From: Lichenostomus cassidix | Taxonomy: Eukaryota > Chordata > Aves > Passeriformes > Meliphagidae | Direction of reading: 5' to 3' | Length of the DNA: 64,000 nt | Assembly (NCBI GenBank): GCA_008360975.2 | Contig: CM039194.1 | Coordinates: 9,410,426 to 9,474,425 of the forward strand | Shown: one piece after another, positions 12,351 through 20,176 of the stretch | Position numbering within the stretch: the stretch's first letter is position 1 | How the letters are laid out: every line of letters begins with the position of its first letter | Position numbers and translations under genes: made by a program | The notes under the pieces: generated by a model | Told to the model about the DNA's origin: nothing | The model's input: the letters and a program-made list of their open reading frames with translations, nothing else | Database searches by the model: none

Positions 12351-14817
12351 TAACCATTTTCCCTGTTTTTCTTGGTTTTGGGGGTTTTTTTAATATCTTT
12401 TAAATTCTGGCTGAAGATGCCAGTTGACAGCGTTACCTGCTTGTTACAGGCAAGTTACATATATTTGCAGTAAGGCAAAAAGACTCTGTGAGCATCAAGG
12501 TATCAGGAAATAGAGGAATATTGCTTGTTTTTTAATGAACTCAAAACAGTGTGACAGTAAGTTAATTGTTCTTGTCCTTTCACTCACGTAGGAGTGGGGG
12601 GAGTTATAAACCTGTATGGATAAGTAATAAACTGCTAACTTTTTTCCTCTGCTGTACCTGGAAATCAATTTGAAAGTACTCATAAACTAAACTTTTGATG
12701 GAATGGTGGTCATAACCCATTACTCTGTGATGAATAAGATGTGTTTATCCCTCTATCCCAGCAATATTCCAGTTTATCTCTGTTGGTAAGATGTGCTCTG
12801 TGTGCCATGTGATACTTTAATTTTTTTCTCTTTACTGAAGTTTGTCAATAACTTTGGGGAAGAACAGACAGTCCTACCTACCAGAAGCTGCAGTCCAGAC
12901 TCCCAGGCCTGCAGCTTCCAGTCCCTTTCCAGCACCCTTTGTTTTCTTTTCCATGAACTTTAAAAGGCCTTGAATACGTCTGGAGTTGGAACATTACAAA
13001 AGTTAGTTGCCGTTATTTTGCAGATTTTTAAAATTTGCCCCAAAAGGACATCTGATGCCTTGTTTGGTTGGTTATTTTTTGGGGTTTTTTGGTTGGGCAT
13101 TCTGGTGATTCTATATATTTGGCTTTCAAGGTGACTGGATATGTTCAGAACAGAGTTCAACTGCAATCTGCTACATCCTGGTCTAAAAACCAGTTCCTGG
13201 ACATGATTGCATGAGCTATATGGATTATTTTATTGGTTGTAAGGAAACTTGAATTATTAAGTATTATATTAATCACAAAGAGTATCAAACAAGAATACAG
13301 CCTTTTCAGCTGTGTTGGAAGTTGCTTGACTGCTTCCATGGCTGCACCTTGTTCAGGATTTATTCATGCTGACAGTCCAGCAGTGTTGGGGTATCAGCTA
13401 CACAAACTGGACATCTTCAAGAAGTCTTCAAAATAGTTCTGTCTTTTAATAGTAATAATAATCTTAGTTACGTGCATGGCAAGTCACTGGGGCTTGTTTT
13501 GGGGCTGGATTGGCATTTTTATGCTTTTATACCTTCTTGGTGTGAGCTCTTCAAGTAGCACAAAACCACTCACTATGTGTGCTAGTGATGTCATACCTGT
13601 TAAACATGGATTACTTACAGTCACCATAAAAAACCACACCATTTTGATTTGTGTTACACCAGGAAGGATATTAGGTTAGGATTAAATTAATAGTAAAAAA
13701 TTGTTTTCAAGTTGAAAATGCTGCTTTGACTAAAACATAAGGACAACAGGGCAGCTTTTCTTTGCTAGTCTGCACCAGCTTGGATTCCCTTTGTGCTTCT
13801 GCTTTCAGGCTTGCTCAGTATCAGCTGATCTAATTAAATATTTCCCCTCCATGTGCAAACCTCATGCTTTCTATTTTTAGACTATTATGTCCTCATTATT
13901 AGTGCTTATGCAAATTGGACTTTGAAAGAAAAAGCTTCAAGCGAGAAAATGTGTGCTGTAAAGAAGGAAAGAGTTGGAGAAGTGTCCCTGGGTAAAAACA
14001 AAGCCAAAAATCCCATTTCTGTAATACACCTGACACCTCTACTCATTTATACATATGTACTTGGGTTTTCCTGCCCTTTTCCAGTGTGCATGGTTCATGC
14101 TCCTCTAGGTCATAACTGTCAGTTTTTCACACACACAGAGTTGGCAAAATCTCATTGTGCGCTGCTGGCAGTTTTAAGGAAGTGTGTTAAAAAAGATACC
14201 AGCACTTGAAGTATTGTGCTTATTTTCAAAATGCCCCAGCTAGTCTTGAGTTTAATATTTCACTATTAAACTGAAATAAAAGAAAACCTAATTCTGTGAC
14301 GGGAGGAATATTATTTCCTAAAAAGAAATACGGGAGTATTTATCTTGCCTTTCTGCTTGGGAGCTTTAGTTGATAAGCTGCTGGACAAGACCTTTTTAGC
14401 TTTAAAAATATGCCTTTAGTTTGCCGCGTTCTACCCTTACTCCAGCCTGGCTGTGTGTTAAGGCACAGTTTCCATGCAGACAGCTCCCAAACGGGACCGT
14501 GCTTCCCTAACGAGGCTGGAAGGAGGCAAATCCTTGGTCAGGCAGCTGCGGCTGTGAGGAAGTGCTGGGCACAGCAGCCCCTGGGGCTGCAGCCCCGGGT
14601 TGGACCCGAGCAGGCTGTGGGATGAGTTACAGGGCGCGTTTGTGCGCCCTCAGTTACTGCTGTCACAGCATCCTGCCGAAGCCATGGCATGGCACTTGCC
14701 TCGACGCAAGAATTTTCGGCCTCAGCTAATTTAAATCAACAGTGCAATGCCTGCAGCAGCATCAGCAGCCCGACACACCCCGGCGGGCAGCGGCTCCGCT
14801 CTCGCCGTGCGGGCTCG
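12351..14817. other. intergenic region between C5orf24 and TXNDC15
   Basis: About 2.5 kb of AT-rich sequence turns GC-richer after 14.4 kb. It has several T/G runs of the GGGGTTTTTT type (around 12380 and 13080) and no recognised repeat. The 118-aa frame at 13853-14209 lacks splice or homology support. I see no gene here. Confidence 0.5.
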
Positions 14818-15192
14818 GAATCACAGGATGGTCTGGGCTGGAAGGGACCTGAAAGAACATCTTGTTCCATTTCCCTGCCATGAACAGGGACACCTTCCAC
14901 TATCCCAGGTTGCTCCAAGCCCTGTCCAGCCTGGCCTTGGACACTTCCAGGGATGGAATGGATGCATCTGCAGCTTCTCTGGGCAGCCTATGCCATGGCT
15001 TCACCACCCTCACAGTAAATTTTAATAAATAATTTTTTTCGTAATATCCAATCTAAACCGTTCTCCCTCGTCCGGTCACTACATGCGCTTGTGAATAGTC
15101 TTGTCCCATCCTTCCTGTAAATTCCCTTCAGGTGCTGGCAGGCCGCAGTTAGGTCACCCGAAGCCTTCACCAGGCTGAGCAATCCCTCCTCA
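14818..15192 (-). mobile_element. CR1 LINE fragment (5'-truncated, 3' end at left)
   Basis: Read on the minus strand this is the CR1 3' region. The hallmark antisense text GGTCTGGGCTGGAAGGGACC is followed by the 'caccttccactatcccaggttgctccaagcc' type block (14889-14920), 'ggacacttccaggga' and the distal 'aaccgttctcc' to 'caggctgagcaatccc' segment. No coding capacity remains. It ends only about 225 bp upstream of the TXNDC15 start codon, at the edge of that gene's CpG island. Confidence 0.9.
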
Positions 15193-15415
15193 GGGTCCAG
15201 CGGGGCCGCAAGAAACCTCGGCCAAACCCACCCGCTCTGTATCTAGCGCGGGCAGGGCTGAGCCCCACTCCGCGCAGCTCTCCATCCACACCACCCCGAG
15301 GGCTTCCCACGGAAACACGCACGGCGGCGGAACGGGAAGTGTCCCGGGGATCCGGCGGAAGCGGTCGTTGTCCGGGGAGACGCGGCGGCGGCTGCCGGGC
15401 CGGGCTGTGGGTGAG

Positions 15416-15467
15416 ATGTGGCGGCTGCTGCTGGCGCTGGCCTGGCTCGGCGCGGCTCGTCCCGCAG
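15416..15467 (+). CDS. TXNDC15: TXNDC15 coding exon 1 (signal peptide)
   Basis: Encodes [17 protein letters not shown] plus one base of the next codon, a clear cleavable signal sequence. The ATG has a purine at -3 (GAGATGT). The donor is CCCGCAG|GTGCGG. Intron 1 is only 87 bp. Confidence 0.9.
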
Positions 15468-18136
15468 GTGCGGCCGGGGGGCTCTGGGTGCGCGGCCGCG
15501 GGGCGGGCGGGGCGCGGGGCTGACAGCTCGCTCTGTCCCCTTCTCTCCCCTCAGGGGCGGCGGCCGAGTGGGGCGCGGGCGGCGCCGAGCCGGTGCGGTA
15601 CCGCACGGCCGAGATGGCGGACGCGATGCTGGGCAGCGGGGCCCCGGCCGAGCAGCCCGTGCTGCTGTCGGCGGTGCCGGCCGAGGCGAGCGGCGGCCCG
15701 GCGGGGACCTGCGAGGGCGATGCGTGTCCCGCGGCCGCCCAGGCCCGGGAGCAGCCCGTGCTGGAGGCCGTGCTGCCCGCGCCCGCCGAGGAGCAGAACG
15801 GCACCGACAGCGCCAAGGCCCCCAAGGTGAGCTGCGAGGAGAGGAACACGACGGGCATCGACCGCTTCACGCTGCAGATCCTGAACGTGTCGCAGGTACG
15901 CGGGTGGCTCGCTCAGCGCCCGCTGTTGGTGCGAGCGCGGGAGGGTGGCGGAAAATGCTCCCTCGGCCTGTTGCTTTCAGTGCTTGATGTAGTGAATTTC
16001 CTTGTGTAACATCAGTTCTTCTGAAGAAGAGACTTTTTGGGTCGTTTGGAGTAGGGAAAAATGGAGTTGCGGTTCGGTTGATGTGGCTGTGTGTTATCTG
16101 TGTGCATGCAGGGTGCTGCCAGCTTTCCTGCTCTGTGCAGTGGTGCTTCCCTTGGAAATTGTTAATTGCCATTAACGATTAGCACCAGCTCAGTTCTTGT
16201 AAAGGTTATGTGTATGTATACAGCGAAAAAACACCATCTCCACGATGGTGTGGTGAAAACACTTTATTGCAAATATGCAGGGTTCTTAAACTGTTTGTTC
16301 TGAGTTTATGTACTTGTGAGGCACAACAGGTGTGCTTAACCGACCACCATAGACCATGATAGATATTAGCATCAGATGTAACCAATCACGAGTCCCACGG
16401 TGTGAGCACTTATTGCTTGTAATAATTGGTTTATAATTATGTAACTTGTTTTTCACCTCTAGTTTAGCTGAGTCATTCCCAGAATGCTTTTCTAGTTAGC
16501 CAAAGTAACAGAAATGAGCAAGGGTTTTACAAGGCCCTCACTTTGCAAGGCCTTTCTGCTCCGCAACGTATGTATATTTTTAAGTAATAAACTTGTAAAA
16601 CAACCTTTAAGAAAGGTTATTTACAATTCTCCACCTGTTTTAAAAGGTGCAGCTGCTTGATCAGTACTGCCAAGTATCTAATCAATTGCTGAATGCTGCA
16701 TCCCTACAGAGAATTTAGCTTTGTTAAATATGTAATTGTCCATGTTTGTTCTTGTGCTCTCCAAGGACCTGATGGAGTTCCTGAACCCAAACAGCAGTGA
16801 CTGTACATTGGTCCTGTTCTATACACCGTGGTGCCGCTTTTCTGCCAGTCTGGCACCTCATTTTAACTCTTTGCCCCGAGCATTTCCAACTCTTCGCTTC
16901 CTGGCACTGGATGCATCCCAGCACAGCAGGTAACTCACACTCCCTATGCTCTAGATGCAGTTTATTTCTTTTACCTTTGAGTTTTAAAAACAGGAGTGAC
17001 TTTTTTTTCCCCCACAGAATGTGGGAATTTAATTTAATGAAACAAACGCTTTCTGTGTCTTGGTTGTCTTTATTTCTTCCTCCAGAAGATTTTATTTCCT
17101 TCATGCTTTGTATTTGCTTTATGTTCCCCAGTCTATCAACTAGATTTGGAACTGTGGCTGTACCAAATATCCTCCTTTTCCAAGGTGCTAAACCTATGGC
17201 TAGATTTAATCATACAGACAGAACGCTGGAAACCCTGAAAGACTTCATCTTTAACCAAACAGGTGTGTAAATCAGCCTTGGTCTGTCAGTGGGAAGAACA
17301 GGCGGGCTTTAGCTCCAAACTGGGCTTTCTTGTCCCTGTGTGTGTTCTTTAAAATAAATGTCATAAAGACCCTGCGGAGGTTCATGCAATCAGTTGTTTC
17401 CATGAGCTGGATTTCAGCCTGTGCTGAAAGCAGAAACTCAGCTCCTTGGGCTGCTGTCACAGAGCAGGGGGAACAGTTGAGTCTAGCTAGAGAGGTTGCC
17501 AGAAGGACGGAGCACATCTTCCTGCCCAAAGATTTAATTGAGACTGAAATAAATTTAACTCTCTTTGCCAGCCAGCTAGCTCTCTTCTAATCCACACTGA
17601 ACTGTTGCGAGTATCTACATTTCCAGAAATGCACAAAAATTAGATTCCTGAAAAAAACACTCTAAATGAAATTTCCATGTGCTGAAAAACCCCCACAAGG
17701 CTGTGTTGTGGGAGGACAGAACAAGCTTTTTCCTGTTGTGAAAATACACATAAAAATCAATATATTTTAATATAAGTAAATCATATGCTGGGTGTATGTT
17801 AATGTACAAGGACCATCTCACCAAAATTTTAAGTCTGCCTGCACATGAGCCTTAGTCTGAGGTGAGAACCAAGCTCCAGATAGAACCAGCTTCTCTGTAT
17901 TTAGCGATTATGATGTTGATCAAGTGCTCTGTTTTTTAGGGATAGAAGCTAAAAGCGATGTGGCTGTGACAGAGGAAGACTGGGAAGGTCCCCTGCCAAG
18001 CGTTCTGACAAAGGGCATAGACTGGCTGCTCCTGTTCTCCGTGCTCTTCCTGGCCAGCTTTGTCATGTACGCCACCGTTCGCACCGAGAGCATCCGGTGG
18101 CTCATCCCGGGACAAGAGCACGAGCATCAGGAATAA
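15416..18136 (+). CDS. TXNDC15: thioredoxin domain-containing protein 15 (294 aa, five exons)
   Basis: Exons are 15416-15467, 15555-15895, 16766-16929, 17132-17262 and 17940-18136. All introns are GT-AG and phases match throughout, giving 294 aa. Visible features in order: a hydrophobic signal peptide (residues 1-17); an Ala/Pro/Glu-rich lumenal region (about 18-108); a thioredoxin fold from about 111 to 230; one transmembrane helix (about 258-276); a short tail ending [13 protein letters not shown]. The motif at the usual active site is W153-C-R-F-S, not WCGPC, so only one of the two catalytic cysteines is present. The cis-proline loop is V196-P197. Six N-glycosylation sequons lie at N99, N115, N128, N140, N212 and N227. 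The thioredoxin and C-terminal parts closely match mammalian TXNDC15. The N-terminal region is shorter (human ~360 aa). Human TXNDC15 loss causes a Meckel-Gruber-type ciliopathy. Lumenal orientation is inferred from the signal peptide and sequons. I do not expect classical oxidoreductase activity. Confidence 0.96.
15555..15895 (+). CDS. TXNDC15: TXNDC15 coding exon 2 (lumenal linker)
   Basis: The acceptor is CTCCCCTCAG|GGGCGG and the donor GTCGCAG|GTACGC. It encodes residues 18-131. The first ~85 residues are low-complexity Ala/Gly/Pro/Glu and very GC-rich. Family similarity begins at the CEERNTTGI segment (111-119) and runs into LNVSQ. This exon accounts for most of the length difference from the mammalian protein. 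Confidence 0.92.
15896..16765 (+). other. TXNDC15: TXNDC15 intron 2
   Basis: 870-bp GT-AG intron. It contains a perfect small inverted repeat (see 16231-16251) and otherwise AT-rich unique sequence. I see no nested gene. Confidence 0.85.
16231..16251. repeat. short perfect inverted repeat (8-bp stem, 5-nt loop)
   Basis: ACACCATC-TCCAC-GATGGTGT forms a perfect 8-bp hairpin inside TXNDC15 intron 2. It is too short for a miRNA or snoRNA precursor and may be chance. Confidence 0.6.
16766..16929 (+). CDS. TXNDC15: TXNDC15 coding exon 3 (thioredoxin motif)
   Basis: The acceptor is CTCTCCAAG|GACCTG and the donor CACAGCAG|GTAACT. It encodes residues 132-185, including the strand [13 protein letters not shown] with the single-cysteine pseudo-active site, then the '[13 protein letters not shown]' helix and 'FLALDAS' strand. 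It is almost identical to the human sequence. Confidence 0.95.
17132..17262 (+). CDS. TXNDC15: TXNDC15 coding exon 4 (second half of Trx fold)
   Basis: The acceptor is TGTTCCCCAG|TCTATC and the donor CAAACAG|GTGTGT. It encodes residues 186-229, with the [18 protein letters not shown] block containing the cis-proline, and two N-glycosylation sequons (NHT, NQT). Confidence 0.95.
17263..17939 (+). other. TXNDC15: TXNDC15 intron 4
   Basis: 677-bp GT-AG intron of AT-rich unique sequence. I see nothing further in it. Confidence 0.85.
17940..18136 (+). CDS. TXNDC15: TXNDC15 coding exon 5 (TM helix and C-terminus)
   Basis: The acceptor is GTTTTTTAG|GGATAG. It encodes residues 230-294, with an acidic linker, the transmembrane helix [19 protein letters not shown] and the conserved [13 protein letters not shown] tail. 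The stop is TAA at 18134-18136. Confidence 0.95.
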
Positions 18137-18788
18137 TCTCAGATGCTGAAACAGGGACAGAATTTTCCACTTATTGGTAAAGTGGGAATTTCTATGGACT
18201 AGAAGTACCTAAGAATGAACCGCTGAATTTTTTGGTTATAATTTATAATAATGACTAAAAATTGGCTTTATTTATCAACTGCTGAATTTGTAACAAGCAC
18301 ATTTGTGGCAATTACAGTGGTAAGTGAACAAATACGAAAATACATGAACTAAAGTATTTATTAAGCTGCTCTGACTTCTTTTTAATGGACTTTAATGTAA
18401 TTAGTGGTACAGTTCTAATTTGTTCTTCTGAAGAGCTCCCTGAGCTTTGTAGATCAGGGAGGATTTTTACAGCATGTTGGTCTGTGAGTGGCACTGCAAG
18501 GAAAACACTGGTGAAGGGAGGTGGTGGTGCATTAGTTTGACTGTCCGTAAAATGAACTATGAAGATGTTTTAAATGATTTTTCACTCCCATGGAGGTGAC
18601 TGTTCCCACTTCTGGCACTGGTTCAGTGCTGGTTTTCTCATTCACTTTTCTCTGAGTTTTGATTTAGTGGCAGTTCTTGATGACATGTAGAGTCACTTCC
18701 CAAGCTCACCCCACTATTTCTGTGTGTGAATACAACTTATTTACCACATTCCTGTTGGATGAAATTGTATTAATTGTCCTTCTAAAAA

Positions 18789-18794
18789 AATAAA
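18789..18794 (+). terminator. TXNDC15: probable poly(A) signal of TXNDC15
   Basis: AATAAA in AAAAAATAAATCAGG, followed by a T/G-rich tract (TTTTTGGTGT). It is the first canonical signal after the stop. Confidence 0.55.
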
Positions 18795-19317
18795 TCAGGT
18801 TTTTGGTGTAACCTTCTAAGTTGCTTTCTTTCAGAAGTAAAAACATGCACTTTCTGAACTACAGCTCACCTGCCTAAATTAGCAAAACCAGTCTTCATGT
18901 TTATTTAAATTTCTACTACCGTGTTTGCTCACTCCACACTCTCCATTTGAGCCTACATAAAGAATTTTTTGGGTTTTTTTAGCTATGATTAGTATGGAAG
19001 GCTTTGGGTAAAGTACAGACTGGTATGTTGTGTGGGGTTTGGATTATTTCATTGCATAGCATTTATCATGGTGGAGGCTTGCCAGAGTACACTGATAGGG
19101 AGCTTTAGACAGCAAATTAAGCTAAGACAAAACCAAGACAGTCTTCAGACACTGCTTGACAGAGAGCTCATATCTCTCCAACATAATTCTTCCGGTACTT
19201 CTTTGCTGGCTCTCTCTTTTCCTCTGGAAAGCAGAGGTCCTGTACATCTGTGTCTGAAAAGGAAACTGCACTGGTAAAACTGGTGTAACTGAAGATAAAG
19301 CCAGGATGGATGTTATT

Positions 19318-19339
19318 AATAAAGATTGCGAACAATAAA
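19318..19339 (+). terminator. TXNDC15: alternative distal poly(A) signals of TXNDC15
   Basis: Two AATAAA hexamers 16 nt apart (19318 and 19334). A second canonical cluster fits either a longer TXNDC15 isoform or chance in AT-rich sequence. Confidence 0.4.
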
Positions 19340-19576
19340 TTGGAGCATTCTTGCCTCTGCTATCTGGTTCGTTTGAGAGGCCCAGGGCTGAATTGTCCCT
19401 GGTGCTCATCTCCACACCGCTAAAAACACCAGGATGTGACAACCAGCATGGGGCTGTTCCAGTGCGGTCCCGTGGGTTGGAAATGAAACCTGCTTGCTCA
19501 CAGCGTGGAAGAATCCACCCACGGCCACAGCCAGGAGCTCTGCTCGGCCGTTCTCCTCCCAGGCAGGTGTCACAGG

Positions 19577-19870
19577 TCATGGAACCATCACGGTTGGAAG
19601 CGATCTTTTAGACCGTCCAGTCCTACCCTCCGCCCAGCACCGCCACTGTGACCCCTGAGCCACAGCACCCAGCGCCAGCTCCGGGCGCCTCTTGAACACC
19701 TCCAGGAGTGGTGACTGCACCACCTGCCTGGGCAGCCTGGGCCAATGCCTGACCGCCCTGACTGTGAAAACATTTCCTGCTATCTGATCCGAATGCTCCA
19801 GTCTCAGCTTTAGGCCCGTTCTGGTCGTCTCACTGCAGGCACGGCACCAGAGATCGGTTCCCCCCAGTAC
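19577..19870 (-). mobile_element. CR1 LINE fragment, older/divergent subfamily
   Basis: The antisense CR1 3' text is recognisable: CATGGAACCATCACGGTTGG, a 'gaccgtccagtcctaccc' block, 'ctccaggagtggtgactgcaccacc', GGGCAGCCTGGGCCAATGCC and 'tgaaaacatttcctgctatctgatccgaatg'. It differs from the other copies in the window and resembles CR1 subfamilies with the 'gatggtgactccaccacctccctgggcagcc' 3' UTR. It lies ~220 bp upstream of the PCBD2 ATG. Confidence 0.85.
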
Positions 19871-20057
19871 CACCTCCTTGCAGGGTGTTACCCAGAGCGG
19901 CGCGGTGCTTGCACCTCCTCGTTCCCGGCCGCTGGCCGCTCTGCCGGAGGGCTGCTGCGGCGGAGGCGGAGGGAGAGAGGAAGGGCAGCTGTCTCCGCCG
20001 CTCCCGGCACGCTGGGAGCTCCCGGTTGCGGCGCGGGCTCCTCCCGCGGGGCGCGGC

Positions 20058-20090
20058 GGGGGCCGGGCCGGGCCGGGCCGGGCTGAGGGG
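20058..20090 (+). promoter_or_regulatory. PCBD2: (GGGCC)n tract / G-quadruplex motif next to PCBD2 start codon
   Basis: Five G-runs of at least three (20058-62, 20065-67, 20070-72, 20075-77, 20080-82) are separated by CC dinucleotides. A sixth run, GGGG at 20087-90, sits two bases from the ATG at 20093. This satisfies the canonical G3+N1-7 quadruplex pattern on the sense strand. It could fold in DNA or in the mRNA 5' leader and affect scanning. Folding itself is inference. Confidence 0.75.
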
Positions 20091-20092
20091 CC

Positions 20093-20176
20093 ATGCCGGG
20101 CGGCGGGGCCGGGCTGCGGCGGGCGCTGCTGGGAGCGTGGCGGGCGGCGGGCGGCGCCGGGAGCCCCGCGGCCATG
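20093..20176 (+). CDS. PCBD2: PCBD2 coding exon 1 (presequence)
   Basis: Encodes 28 residues from [20 protein letters not shown] to PAAM, with donor GCCATG|GTGAGG. The N-terminus is poorly conserved in the family, so the exact start is less certain than the rest. The chosen ATG has G at -3 and is the first in frame within the CpG island. Confidence 0.85.

Larger units (their letters stand above)
15193..15960. promoter_or_regulatory. TXNDC15: CpG island promoter of TXNDC15
   Basis: A CpG-dense block begins where the upstream CR1 fragment ends. It covers exon 1, the 87-bp intron 1 and exon 2 of TXNDC15. The transcription start is probably between about 15300 and 15400, but no core-promoter element is decisive. 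Long minus-strand frames, including one of 226 codons, are composition artefacts. Confidence 0.75.
18137..19340 (+). other. TXNDC15: TXNDC15 3' UTR
   Basis: AT-rich sequence follows the stop, with AATAAA signals at 18789, 19318 and 19334. The UTR is therefore about 0.66 or 1.2 kb. I recognise no repeats in it. Confidence 0.6.

Noticed and set aside
13853..14209. 118-codon + frame between C5orf24 and TXNDC15
   Set aside because: No recognisable domain, no flanking splice sites or CpG-island promoter.
15190..15870. 226-codon minus-strand frame opposite TXNDC15 exons 1-2
   Set aside because: Antisense shadow in a CpG island, low-complexity composition, no independent support.
16231..16251. Hairpin considered as miRNA or snoRNA
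   Set aside because: 8-bp stem is far too short and there are no C/D or H/ACA boxes.
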